Counted from the first letter of the stretch, positions 1 through 6,996 are shown. The stretch is 9,839 bases of DNA from an uncultured Brevundimonas sp. (GCA_946481405.1 CAMLNY010000016.1:1-9839); one strand, 5' to 3'. Made by a program: numbers and translations. The notes: generated by a model from the letters alone, not told the origin.

Positions 1-745
1 CGTCGATGATGGCCTCGGCGATCGGGCCGGTGCGCAGGGCTTCAATGCCGTCACGCGCGATCGTGGCGACCGTGTCGGCATAGGCGGGGTTTCTCAGGGT
101 GTCGCCGGCGACGTAGCGGGCCCCGTCGGGCTTGGTGAAGTATTCGGTGGCCCAGCGGGTGCGGGCCTGACCCTGACCGGCGATGAAACCGGCCAGACGC
201 GGGCTGACGACAAAGCCGTCGCGGGCCAGACGCTCGGCGTCGCCGAACAGGGAGGACCAGGCCAGCGTCCCGTGCTTCGCCTGCGCCATGGCGAGCGCTG
301 CGACGGCGCCGGGCGCGCCGGTCGACCGGCCGCTGAGCACCGCCTCCATGAAGGGCAGGGGGGCGCCGTTATCGTAGAACAGCTCGGGCGTGGCCGCGGC
401 CGGAGCGGTCTCGCGCCCGTCGTAGACGGTCACCTCGCGCGTCCCGGCGTCATAGACCATGAGGAAGGCGCCGCCGCCGAGGCCTGACGACTGGGGCTCG
501 ACCAGACCGAGCACGGCCTGGATGGCGACCGCGGCGTCCACCGCCGACCCGCCACGCCGCAGCACGGCCATCCCCGCCTCGACCGCCAGCGGATTGGCCG
601 CCGACACGAAGGGCCCGCGCGCCGGGGCGGCGGCCGGGGCTTCGGCGACCGGAGTCGGGACCGCGCCGGGCGACGCCGGCGTCTGGCAGCCGGCCAGCGA
701 CAGGACCAGGGCGGCGACGAGCAGGGGACGGAAGGGCGAGCTCAT
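1..745 (-). CDS. ggt: Gamma-glutamyltransferase (GGT), lipoprotein, N-terminal part
   Basis: Partial gene: 248 codons read leftwards from the ATG at 745, running off the window edge before the autoprocessing Thr and small subunit. GGT cleaves gamma-glutamyl bonds of glutathione and related compounds in the periplasm. Seen: a hydrophobic signal segment (residues 8-19) ending in the lipobox LAGC with Cys20, so the protein is probably lipid-anchored; a low-complexity Ala/Pro linker (about 21-43); then family blocks GGSAVDAAVA (65-74), EPQSSGLGGGAF (83-94) and DGRETAP (109-115). In known GGTs the Arg of the last block contacts the glutamyl carboxylate. The start is chosen because it gives the signal peptide directly; only a weak G-rich stretch lies upstream. 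The gene stands alone here, divergent from the tRNA-Arg-like locus. Sure of the family; substrate preference within it (GGT versus cephalosporin-acylase-like) is not decided. Confidence 0.9.
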   Translation of the reverse strand, partial: MSSPFRPLLVAALVLSLAGCQTPASPGAVPTPVAEAPAAAPARGPFVSAANPLAVEAGMAVLRRGGSAVDAAVAIQAVLGLVEPQSSGLGGGAFLMVYDAGTREVTVYDGRETAPAAATPELFYDNGAPLPFMEAVLSGRSTGAPGAVAALAMAQAKHGTLAWSSLFGDAERLARDGFVVSPRLAGFIAGQGQARTRWATEYFTKPDGARYVAGDTLRNPAYADTVATIARDGIEALRTGPIAEAIID

Positions 746-813
746 GCCGTCCGACCTAAGCCCCCGGTCGCGTCTCGCCAAGCTCGCGGGCCAAACTTCC
801 CTCGAAAACCGGG

Positions 814-842
814 TTGCGCCGCGCAGGGCGAGCCGCTAGATA
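814..842 (+). promoter_or_regulatory. Sigma70-type promoter of the tRNA-Arg-like gene
   Basis: TTGCGC at 814-819 and TAGATA at 837-842 are separated by exactly 17 bp. The predicted start is near 849, about 17 nt before the tRNA-like 5' end. The tRNA-Val gene in this window has a similar element (TTGCGA, 17-18 bp, TTATAG/TATAGA), which supports a tRNA-type promoter. Inferred from sequence only. Confidence 0.45.
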
Positions 843-865
843 CCCGCCCTCGCCGCGAGGCATGC

Positions 866-924
866 GCACCCGTAGCAGACTACGAATCTGGGGGTCAGGA
901 GTTCGAATCTCTTCGGGTGCGCCA
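866..924 (+). pseudogene. tRNA-Arg(ACG)-like gene lacking the D arm (59 nt)
   Basis: Seen: a perfect 7-bp acceptor stem, GCACCCG (866-872) with CGGGTGC (914-920); discriminator G921; encoded CCA (922-924); T stem AGGAG/CTCTT (one G-U pair) around the canonical loop TTCGAAT (902-908); anticodon loop CTACGAA (880-886) with anticodon ACG, followed by TCTGG. Positions 8-9 (TA) run almost directly into the anticodon stem (GCAGA, only 4 bp pairable), so the D stem, D loop and the start of the anticodon stem, about 18 nt, are absent. Standard bacterial tRNA-Arg(ACG) is about 77 nt. The flanking promoter and every other part look undecayed, which points to a clean internal deletion, a recent pseudogene, or an assembly error. 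A functional D-armless tRNA would be exceptional in bacteria. ACG normally reads CGU/CGC/CGA after A34-to-inosine editing, so a full copy must exist elsewhere if this one is dead. Confidence 0.75.
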
Positions 925-970
925 TTCTCCTTCCCACATCGTCAGAGGACCGGGCCGGTAGACGCAGGTT

Positions 971-2419
971 TCAGGGCTGACGCGTCAGGTACGCCTCGGC
1001 GCCGTCGGTCGTGATGCCTTCGAGCGCGCGGGCGACCGCGTCAATGAAGCGCGGGTCCGAAGCCAGAGCGGGGGCGACGACTTCCGACTGGCCGCAGACG
1101 GCGCGAACGCGGGCCTCGGCACCCTCCACGCCCGCTAGCGTTTCCGCTATCCGGGTGGCCATGGGGTCGTCGACGGTGAAACGTTCGCCGGCTTCGGTCA
1201 CGCCCGACTGCCAGCGAATCCAGCCCGCCACACCGGTCGCCAGCGCGTCGATCGATTGACCCTTCTCCAGACGCGCCGCGATCGTGGCCAGCAGTCGCTG
1301 GGGCAGTTTCTGCGAGCCGTCCATGGCGATCTGGCGCGTGCGGTGCTGCAGCGACGGATTGGAGAACCGCGCCATCAGGTCGGCGCGATAGGCGGGTACG
1401 TCGAGTCCGGGCGGCGGGTTCAGCGTGGTCTCCGCCTCGTCCCACAGACGCTCGACGAAGGCCCTGAAGGCCGGGATGGCCACGACCTCATGTACGAAGG
1501 CATGGCCCGCCAGACCGCCCAGATAGGCGATGGAGGAGTGGGCGCCGTTCAGCAGTCGCAGCTTGGCGTCCTCCCACGGGGCGACGGCGTCGGTCAGCTG
1601 GACGCCCAGCGCCGCGAAGTCCGGACGGGGGCCGGCGAAGGCGTTCTCGACCACCCACTGGGTGAAGGGCTCTGTCTTGACCATCCCCTCGTCGCGCGCG
1701 CCGAGGCGGGTGGAAAGGGCGTCGATGTCCTCCGGCGTCGTGGCCGGGACGATGCGGTCGACCATGGTCTGGGGGAAGGACCCCTCAGACGCGATCCACG
1801 CCGCCAGCGCCGGATCGTGCGCCTCGGCCATCGCCAGCACCGCCGAGCGCACCCGGACGCCGTTGTGGGGGAGGTTGTCGCAGGAGACGACGGTGAAGGG
1901 CGGCACGCCGTTGCGGCGACGCTCGGCCAGGGCGGCGACGAGGAAGCCGGGCGCGGTGCGCGGCTTCGACAAGTCGGCCAGATCAGCGGCGACGTCGGGA
2001 TCGTCGGTCAGCAGGCCGCCCGAGGCCGGGTCGAGACGATAGCCCTTCTCCGTCACCGTCAGGCTGACGATGTGAACGTCGGGCGAGGCCATGGCCGCGA
2101 CCACGGCGGCCGGGCTGGGCTGGCTCGCGCTGTCCGGCTGCACGACGCTGTACAGTCCGTCCTGCGGGTTCAGCTGGTCGCGCACGCCCGGCGAGCGCAG
2201 CGACACCCCGAGGATGCCCCAGCGGAGGTCGCCAGACCGCAGGGCGTCGTCGAACACCACCGCCTGGTGCGCCCGGTGGAAGGCGCCGATGCCCAGATGG
2301 ACCACGCCCGTCTTCACGGCGGCCCGGTCGTATCCGGGGCGTTCAACCTCCAGAGGCCCGCGAGAGCGACGTTCGAGAGGCGGTTCGTCACAGTTTGTAG
2401 GCCGCCTTGACCAGATCAT
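971..2419 (-). CDS. uxuB: Fructuronate reductase / D-mannonate oxidoreductase (mannitol dehydrogenase family)
   Basis: NAD-dependent reduction of D-fructuronate to D-mannonate in hexuronate catabolism, cytosolic. The 482 residues match the usual length of the long-chain mannitol dehydrogenase family (E. coli UxuB is 486). Seen: the N-terminal dinucleotide-binding block VVHLGIGAFHRAHQ (39-52); GVSLRSP (71-77); VSCDNLPHNG (178-187); MVDRIVPATT (219-228); and the catalytic region AKLRLLNGAH with Lys286, Asn291 and His294, matching the family K-x4-N-x2-H pattern. The start at 2419 lies inside the end of uxaC (32-nt overlap). It is kept because the family-like N-terminal stretch LEVERPGYDRAAV follows and the only later in-frame alternative is a GTG just before KTGVVHLG. 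No clear Shine-Dalgarno is seen, so translational coupling to uxaC is likely. The sister enzymes tagaturonate reductase and mannitol dehydrogenase cannot be fully excluded, but the uxaC neighbour favours UxuB. Confidence 0.88.
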   Translation of the reverse strand: MIWSRRPTNCDEPPLERRSRGPLEVERPGYDRAAVKTGVVHLGIGAFHRAHQAVVFDDALRSGDLRWGILGVSLRSPGVRDQLNPQDGLYSVVQPDSASQPSPAAVVAAMASPDVHIVSLTVTEKGYRLDPASGGLLTDDPDVAADLADLSKPRTAPGFLVAALAERRRNGVPPFTVVSCDNLPHNGVRVRSAVLAMAEAHDPALAAWIASEGSFPQTMVDRIVPATTPEDIDALSTRLGARDEGMVKTEPFTQWVVENAFAGPRPDFAALGVQLTDAVAPWEDAKLRLLNGAHSSIAYLGGLAGHAFVHEVVAIPAFRAFVERLWDEAETTLNPPPGLDVPAYRADLMARFSNPSLQHRTRQIAMDGSQKLPQRLLATIAARLEKGQSIDALATGVAGWIRWQSGVTEAGERFTVDDPMATRIAETLAGVEGAEARVRAVCGQSEVVAPALASDPRFIDAVARALEGITTDGAEAYLTRQP

Positions 2420-3803
2420 AGGTCAGGGCGCGGGCCAGCTCATGGGCCTCGTCCTCTTCCATCCGGTGCTCGACGACCAGCCTGGCCAGCCAGCCGCAGT
2501 CCATCCGCCGCGCCACGTCGTGACGGGCCGGGATCGACAGGAAGGCGCGGGTGTCGTCGTTGAAGCCGACGGTGTTGTAGAAGCCGGCCGTTTCGGTCGC
2601 CTGCTCGCGGAAGCGGCGCATGCCCTCCGGGCTGTCGTGGAACCACCACGGCGGGCCCAGACGCAGCGCCGGATAGTGGCCCGCCAGCGGCGCCAGTTCG
2701 CGGCTGTAGCTGGTCTCGTCCAGGGTGAAGAGGATGATGGTCAGACCCGGCACGGAGCCGAAGGCGTCCAGCAGGGGCTTCAGGTCCGCGACGTAGTTCG
2801 TCTGCGTCGGGATGTCGGCGCCCTTGTCGCGGCCGAACTTCCGGAACACCAGCTCGTTGTGGTTCCGCGAAGATCCCGGATGAATCTGCATCGTCAGGCC
2901 GTCGTCGACGCTCATCCGCGCCATCTCGGTCAGCATCTGGCCGCGGAACCATTCGGCCTCCTTGGCCGTGACCTTGCCGGTGGCGACCCTCTGGTACAGG
3001 GCCGCGGCGTCAGCCTGATCCATATTGGCGGTGAATGCGGTCGGGTGGCCGTGGTCGGTCGAGGTCGCGCCATGGGAGGCGAAGAAGGCGCGCCGCTTCC
3101 TGTGCGCGGCCAGATAGCCTTCCCACGTCGAGATGTCCTCGCCGGTCAGGGCGCCGAAGCGGACCAGATTGTCGTGGAAGCCCTCGAAGTCCGGGTCCAG
3201 CACCGGGTCCGGGCGATAGGCGGTGACCACCTTCCCCGACCAGCCCGAGGCCTTGATGGCGGCATGATGCTCCAGCGGATCGAGCGGGCCCTCGGTCGTG
3301 GCGATGACCTCGATATTGTACCGCTCGAACAGGGCGCGCGGCTTGAAGGCATCGGTCTTCAGGGCCGCGTCGATGACGTCGTAATAATGGTCGGCCGTCT
3401 CGGCCGTCAGCCGCACGTCAAGGCCGAAGACTTCGGAATAGACCCAGTCGTGCCACATGCGCGAAGGCGTGCCGCGGAACAGGTGGTAGCGCTCGGCGAA
3501 CAGCCGCCAGATCTTCCTCGGATCGGTCTCCACCGGCCCGCCGTCGGCCCGCGGCACGCCCAGATCCTCCAGCGCCACGCCCTGGCTGAACAGCATGCGG
3601 AACACATAGTGGTCCGGCGTGATCAGCAGTTCGGCCGGATTGGCCCAGTTTTCATTGCCCGCGAACCAGGCCGGATCGGTGTGGCCGTGCGGGCTGACGA
3701 TCGGCAGGTCCTTGATCGGCTGATAGAGCCGCCGCGCCACCGCCCGCGTGTCGGGATCGGCGGGGAACAGACGATCGGGGTGCAGACGAAGCGGCTGGGT
3801 CAT
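2388..3803 (-). CDS. uxaC: Glucuronate (uronate) isomerase
   Basis: Isomerises D-glucuronate to D-fructuronate (and galacturonate to tagaturonate), the step before UxuB. 471 residues, as in E. coli UxaC (470). Seen: the N-terminal family signature LHPDRLFPADP, then VSPHGHTDPAWFA, in which His39 and His41 are the metal-site HxH of the amidohydrolase fold; MQIHPGSSRNHN in the middle; and the strongly conserved GPPWWFHDSPEGM and GFNDDTRAF blocks in the last third. The ATG at 3803 gives the standard N-terminus. The gene lies 80 bp downstream of kynA on the same strand and its last 32 nt overlap uxuB. No mannonate dehydratase, uronate transporter or regulator is in view, so the rest of the pathway must be elsewhere. 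Confidence 0.96.
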   Translation of the reverse strand: MTQPLRLHPDRLFPADPDTRAVARRLYQPIKDLPIVSPHGHTDPAWFAGNENWANPAELLITPDHYVFRMLFSQGVALEDLGVPRADGGPVETDPRKIWRLFAERYHLFRGTPSRMWHDWVYSEVFGLDVRLTAETADHYYDVIDAALKTDAFKPRALFERYNIEVIATTEGPLDPLEHHAAIKASGWSGKVVTAYRPDPVLDPDFEGFHDNLVRFGALTGEDISTWEGYLAAHRKRRAFFASHGATSTDHGHPTAFTANMDQADAAALYQRVATGKVTAKEAEWFRGQMLTEMARMSVDDGLTMQIHPGSSRNHNELVFRKFGRDKGADIPTQTNYVADLKPLLDAFGSVPGLTIILFTLDETSYSRELAPLAGHYPALRLGPPWWFHDSPEGMRRFREQATETAGFYNTVGFNDDTRAFLSIPARHDVARRMDCGWLARLVVEHRMEEDEAHELARALTYDLVKAAYKL

Positions 3804-3883
3804 GCGAACTCGCGAGGGCGGAAACCGGTGTCAGTCCGTGTGATAGCGGGCAGTCTTCGGCATAGTCCAGTTCACTTTCGGCA
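3804..3883 (-). other. kynA-uxaC spacer with a 17-codon ORF coupled to the kynA stop
   Basis: In this 80-bp spacer an ATG (3884-3882) overlaps the kynA stop codon as TGATG and opens a 17-codon frame, MPKVNWTMPKTARYHTD, ending at 3831, 27 nt before uxaC. The motif ATGCCGAA occurs twice in it. The TGATG arrangement would allow termination-reinitiation. Whether a peptide is made, or the frame only carries ribosomes towards uxaC, cannot be told. No terminator hairpin with a T tract is visible here, so read-through from kynA to uxaC is plausible. Confidence 0.25.
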
Positions 3884-4672
3884 TCACAGCTTCGTCCGCA
3901 GCGACCAGAGCTCGGGGAAGCAGCGCCGTTCCAGCGTGGAGGACAGATAGCCGACGCCGTCTGTGCCGCCCGTGCCGCGCCGCCGACCGATGATCCGCTC
4001 CACCGTCACCACGTGCTTGTGTCGCCAGGTCAGCAGGGCGTCGTCCAGATCGACCAGCTTTTCGGCCAGCTGGTAGAAGGGCCACCAGCGCTCCGTGTCG
4101 CGATAGACCTCAAGCCACGCGGCCTCGACCGCCTCCGACGGTTGGTAGGGCTGGCTGACGTCGCGGTTCAGCACGACCTCGGGGATCGGCAGGCCGGCCT
4201 TTGCCATCTGATGCAGGGCGTCATCATACAGGCTGGGCGAGACCAGCGCCTCGGACAGGGCCGCATGGGCCTCGGGCCGGTTTTCCTGGAAGGCGAGGAA
4301 TTTGGGATCCTTCAGGCCCAGCATGGTCTCGAACCGGCGGAACTGGTCGCTCTGGAAGCCCGAGCTGGTCCCCAGCACGCCCCGGAAGCGCAGATAGTCG
4401 GCCGGCGTCATGGTGGCCAGGATGTCCCAGCTCTGGGTCATCACCGACTGGATGCGGCTGACCCGCGCCAGGCTCTTGTAGGCCGGGACCAGATCCCCCG
4501 CCCGCACCAGCGACTGGGCCAGCGCCACCTCGTGCAGGATCTGCTTGAGCCACAGCTCCTTGGTCTGGTGGATGACGACAAACAGCATCTCGTCGTGCTC
4601 GTCGCTGATCGGGGCCTGTGCGGCCAGCAGCCGGTCCAGATCCAGATAGCGGGCGTAGGTCATGTCGGTCAT
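3884..4672 (-). CDS. kynA: Tryptophan 2,3-dioxygenase
   Basis: Haem enzyme that opens the indole ring of L-tryptophan to give N-formylkynurenine, first step of the kynurenine pathway. 262 residues, all helical-type sequence, within the bacterial range. Seen: MTYARYLDLDRLL (4-16), the family start block; HQTKELWLKQILHE (35-48), with His35 corresponding to the active-site His of Xanthomonas TDO; SSGFQSDQFRRFE (103-115), the substrate-binding stretch; WRHKHV with His220 as the expected proximal haem ligand; RRGTGGTDGV (231-240); and the C-terminal block CFPELWSLRTKL. A second ATG at 4663 would give a start exactly at MTYARYL and is a credible alternative; neither has a strong ribosome binding site. 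It sits 39 bp after tadG and 80 bp before uxaC. No kynB (arylformamidase) or kynU is next to it, so this copy is separated from the rest of its pathway. Confidence 0.96.
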   Translation of the reverse strand: MTDMTYARYLDLDRLLAAQAPISDEHDEMLFVVIHQTKELWLKQILHEVALAQSLVRAGDLVPAYKSLARVSRIQSVMTQSWDILATMTPADYLRFRGVLGTSSGFQSDQFRRFETMLGLKDPKFLAFQENRPEAHAALSEALVSPSLYDDALHQMAKAGLPIPEVVLNRDVSQPYQPSEAVEAAWLEVYRDTERWWPFYQLAEKLVDLDDALLTWRHKHVVTVERIIGRRRGTGGTDGVGYLSSTLERRCFPELWSLRTKL

Positions 4673-4688
4673 GGGACCGCTGTATCGA

Positions 4689-4703
4689 CCGGTTCCCGAC
4701 CGG
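4689..4703. repeat. Small inverted repeat between tadG and kynA
   Basis: CCGGT (4689-4693) and ACCGG (4699-4703) form a 5-bp hairpin with a 5-nt loop in the 39-bp gap between the tadG stop and the kynA start. No T tract follows on the minus strand, so this is at most a weak pause or partial terminator. Confidence 0.25.
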
Positions 4704-4711
4704 CCTCAAGA

Positions 4712-6337
4712 TCAGCCGACCAGAACGGGCCGCTGTTCTTCCGCTCCGGGGCAGGAGACGCCGTGGACGCGCACGTCCGCCTGACCCGGCTTCAGCCCCA
4801 GCAATTCAAGTAGAGGATTGATCGCCCCGTCCAGCACGGGACCGAGCGGCGCCAGCAGCGTCCCCAGCGCCTGTACGATGCCGCCCGGACCCCCGCCGAG
4901 CCCAAATACATGGACGGTGACGTCCAGCCTCTGGATCAGCGTCGTGATCAGCCCGGTCGCCAGACTGTTCGAGGTCACCGTCTTGATCTTCTGCTCGGCG
5001 ATGTCGGCGGCGCTGAACCGGGTCGTGCGAAAGCCCGTATCGGCGATCTCCACATCGGCCTTGCCCGTCAACCGGACCACGCCCAGCACGGACAACAGGG
5101 TCGCCGGCGTCGGGGTCAGCGCCTGTTTGAAGTCGTCCAGCTTGCTCTCGTCGATCTCGCCGATCTTCGCCGAGGCCAGACCGGGCCGGACCCCCAGCTC
5201 GACCCCGTCGGGATCGCAATCGATCTCGTTCAGCCGCGCCTCCGACGACGCCAGTTCGATCAGGATCGGCAGGTTCACCTGCGCCAGCCCCGACAACTTG
5301 CTGGCCGTCCGCGCCTTCACATAGAGACGCGCCTGCGCCGTTCGCACGAGCGGAGACCCGGTCACCGTCAGCCAGGGCGAATTGTTCGGCCGCTCGCCGA
5401 TGGCCAGCGACACATCCAGAGCGGCGATCCCGGTCTTCGCCCCTAGATCCAGCGCCACCTGCCGGTCGCCGCCCGTCTCCAGCATGGCCATGACCAGATC
5501 CATGACCGACACCGAAGCGTCCAGACCCGACGCCAGACCCTCGCCCGCATCCGCCTCGGCTCCGATCAGGGCGCCGACCTTCAGGGTGACGTTGGCCGCT
5601 GCGCCCGTCAGTTTCGACAGGGTCGAATCCGCCTGGTCCCCGGCCAGATCCTTCAGCACACGCAGCGCCCGACCCGCATCGACCTGCTGCATCAGAAGAC
5701 TGTCGTAGTCGCCGGCCTGTACTCCCAGATCGGTCGCAAGGGCGTCAGAGAAACCCAGCAGATTGACCCGCGCGTCGACCAGCCGGTGGTAGTCCATGAC
5801 GCTCAGCGAGACGTTCGACCCCGTCAGGCCGCTCAGCAGGGCGTTGGCCACGCCCCCGTCCAGCGAGGCCAGCCGCGAGCCGATGGAGAACATGGCGCGC
5901 GGCGGATCGACCTCGGTCGCAGCTGTCGCCGTCCGGGTCAGCAGGATGGAATCCTTGCCCAGAATCCACCGGCCGAAGAACAGGGGCGAGGCCTGCGACA
6001 GGGTCACCCGCGCGGCGTTGGGACTGGCCGTTGAGGCGGTGAACCGGCTGTCGGGCGTCACGTGCGGATCGGCGACATAGAGGCCGGTCACGACCTCGAT
6101 CGAAACGGGTCCGACATTGGCCTCGGCCGTCGCCGCCGCCGCCAGCTTGGCCCGGTCCAGATCGCGGACGGCGGACAGGGCCGCGAGATCCGCAGCCCCC
6201 TGCAGCGTCCGTCCGTCCAGCGCCAGCGAGCCCAGATCGACGACGATCGCGGCCAGCACGCAGAACAGCCCGCCGGCGGAGGCGGCCATGACGGCGACGC
6301 CGCCTCGCTCGTCTCCGGCGAACCCGCGCCGGCGCAT
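4712..6337 (-). CDS. TadG-like Flp pilus assembly membrane protein
   Basis: 541 residues. The N-terminus has the TadG/Flp-assembly signature: basic start, one membrane helix (about residues 13-35), then VDLGSLALDGRTLQGAADLAALSAV (33-57), the conserved VDLG...LQ.AADLAALSA pattern. The rest is a long extracytoplasmic domain rich in Ala, Leu, Val, Thr and Ser with beta-like repeats. No von Willebrand A MIDAS motif (DxSxS) is seen, so it resembles the 'pilus assembly protein TadG-like / DUF2134-type' proteins rather than VWA-containing TadG. Two Cys (in EIDCDPDG and GVSCPG) could form a disulfide. The ATG is one base after the tadE stop (TGAgATG), so the pair is translationally coupled. Such proteins are thought to act in assembly or surface anchoring of Flp pili. 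Function here is inferred from the family; no tad ATPase, secretin or flp pilin gene is in the window. Confidence 0.82.
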   Translation of the reverse strand: MRRRGFAGDERGGVAVMAASAGGLFCVLAAIVVDLGSLALDGRTLQGAADLAALSAVRDLDRAKLAAAATAEANVGPVSIEVVTGLYVADPHVTPDSRFTASTASPNAARVTLSQASPLFFGRWILGKDSILLTRTATAATEVDPPRAMFSIGSRLASLDGGVANALLSGLTGSNVSLSVMDYHRLVDARVNLLGFSDALATDLGVQAGDYDSLLMQQVDAGRALRVLKDLAGDQADSTLSKLTGAAANVTLKVGALIGAEADAGEGLASGLDASVSVMDLVMAMLETGGDRQVALDLGAKTGIAALDVSLAIGERPNNSPWLTVTGSPLVRTAQARLYVKARTASKLSGLAQVNLPILIELASSEARLNEIDCDPDGVELGVRPGLASAKIGEIDESKLDDFKQALTPTPATLLSVLGVVRLTGKADVEIADTGFRTTRFSAADIAEQKIKTVTSNSLATGLITTLIQRLDVTVHVFGLGGGPGGIVQALGTLLAPLGPVLDGAINPLLELLGLKPGQADVRVHGVSCPGAEEQRPVLVG

Positions 6338-6338
6338 C

Positions 6339-6770
6339 TCAATACCCGCCAGTCCGCACGATGGCCGTCCGCTCGATGACGGAGGGCGGGGCGGGCAGGA
6401 GGCCGGACATCATCATGACCGGATGGTCGCTGGCGTCGAAGACGATGCGCACCCGGATCGCCGCCTCGTCGCTGTCGACGGTGACGGTCAGATGATCGCG
6501 CGACAGCCCGGCGCCGTCCTCGGCCTCGGCGGCGACGAAGGCCTGGGCCAGACTGATCCGCTCCGCCGCATTCAACCCCCCGACCGCCGCCCGCGCGCCC
6601 TCCGTCGCCAGGGTCTGCACGCTCTGCGCCAGCCACATCCAGCCGCCGTAGACCACCATGCCGACCAGCATCAGCACCATCAGCGGCCCCACGAGCGCGA
6701 ACTCGATGGCGGCGGAGCCCTGGCGGCGGCGACGCGGGAAAGCTGGTCGGTAGTTCGGCCATACACGCAT
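6339..6770 (-). CDS. TadE-like pseudopilin
   Basis: 143 residues. Seen: a basic leader RRRRQG followed by SAAIEFALVGPLMVLML and a membrane helix to about residue 48. Gly18, with Glu23 and Phe24, fits the prepilin peptidase site of TadE/TadF pseudopilins (cleavage after Gly, Glu at +5, then an aromatic). The rest is a short periplasmic domain. TadE-type pseudopilins are minor components processed by the TadV/CpaA peptidase and are needed for Flp pilus biogenesis. It is first of the tadE-tadG pair. The ATG at 6770 has no Shine-Dalgarno upstream and lies in an inverted repeat; the region before it is unusually AT-rich for this genome. The overlapping frame starting at 6762 (MAELPTS...) has no recognisable domain and is taken as a shadow. 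Confidence 0.85.
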   Translation of the reverse strand: MRVWPNYRPAFPRRRRQGSAAIEFALVGPLMVLMLVGMVVYGGWMWLAQSVQTLATEGARAAVGGLNAAERISLAQAFVAAEAEDGAGLSRDHLTVTVDSDEAAIRVRIVFDASDHPVMMMSGLLPAPPSVIERTAIVRTGGY

Positions 6771-6784
6771 AAATAGAATATGCG
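6766..6784. repeat. Inverted repeat over the tadE start codon
   Basis: CGCATA (6766-6771) and TATGCG (6779-6784) are perfect 6-bp arms around a 7-nt A/T-rich spacer. In the minus-strand mRNA the tadE start codon (6770-6768) lies in one arm, so the hairpin could affect translation initiation. It could equally be a DNA-level operator overlapping the promoter. Confidence 0.4.
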
Positions 6785-6785
6785 A

Positions 6786-6800
6786 TTAAATGCTCGCTAA
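6786..6800 (-). promoter_or_regulatory. Near-consensus CtrA box upstream of tadE
   Basis: TTAA (6786-6789), seven bases, CTAA (6797-6800): one mismatch from the CtrA full site TTAA-N7-TTAA. It lies 16-30 bp before the tadE start in an AT-rich patch, where a promoter would sit. CtrA controls pilin expression in Caulobacter, so the location makes sense; binding itself is inference. Confidence 0.35.
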
Positions 6801-6892
6801 ACTGTAAACGAATGTTCGCAAGCTGCGCATGCGTCAGCGCCCGGAGCCAGCGAAGCTGCGGGTTTATATCAAGCTGAATTTTCGAGAGAAAA
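6801..6892. other. Spacer between tadE and tRNA-Val
   Basis: No gene seen. On the minus strand the tRNA CCA end is followed by TTTTCTCTCGAAAA, a weak hairpin with a short T run that may help end tRNA transcription. Further on is a perfect 8-bp palindrome CGCATGCG with flanking GCTG/CAGC complementarity, of unknown meaning. The stretch is AT-rich compared with the genes around it. Confidence 0.3.
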
Positions 6893-6967
<75 letters not shown>

Positions 6968-6976
6968 GCCGTGGCG

Positions 6977-6996
6977 GTTCCGGATGGCTCCGGAAC
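6977..6996 (-). repeat. Hairpin in the tRNA-Val 5' leader
   Basis: GTTCCGGA (6977-6984) and TCCGGAAC (6989-6996) are perfect 8-bp arms with a 4-nt loop. On the minus strand it lies between the predicted promoter and the mature tRNA 5' end, nine bases before it. It may shape the precursor for 5' processing, or act as a partial terminator for cpdR transcription; no T tract follows. Confidence 0.45.

Noticed and set aside
866..924. tRNA fragment as an att site of an integrated element
   Set aside because: Both the 5' acceptor half and the 3' half are present in place, and no integrase or second tRNA fragment is in the window; an internal deletion is simpler.
949..959. ACCGG-G-CCGGT as terminator of uxuB or the tRNA-like gene
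   Set aside because: Loop too small for the full stem and no T tract on either strand.
1256..2410. 384-codon plus-strand open frame opposite uxuB
   Set aside because: Antisense shadow of uxuB; composition is not protein-like and no family is recognised.
2091..3950. 619-codon plus-strand open frame opposite uxaC
   Set aside because: Very long but Arg/Gly/His-rich with no domain, and exactly antisense to a clear uxaC gene; high GC makes such mirror frames common.
4013..4813. 266-codon plus-strand open frame opposite kynA
   Set aside because: Shadow of kynA; no ribosome binding site, no domain.
6088..6762. 224-codon minus-strand frame overlapping tadE and the start of tadG
   Set aside because: Pro/Arg/Gly-rich shadow; the other frames carry clear TadE and TadG signatures.
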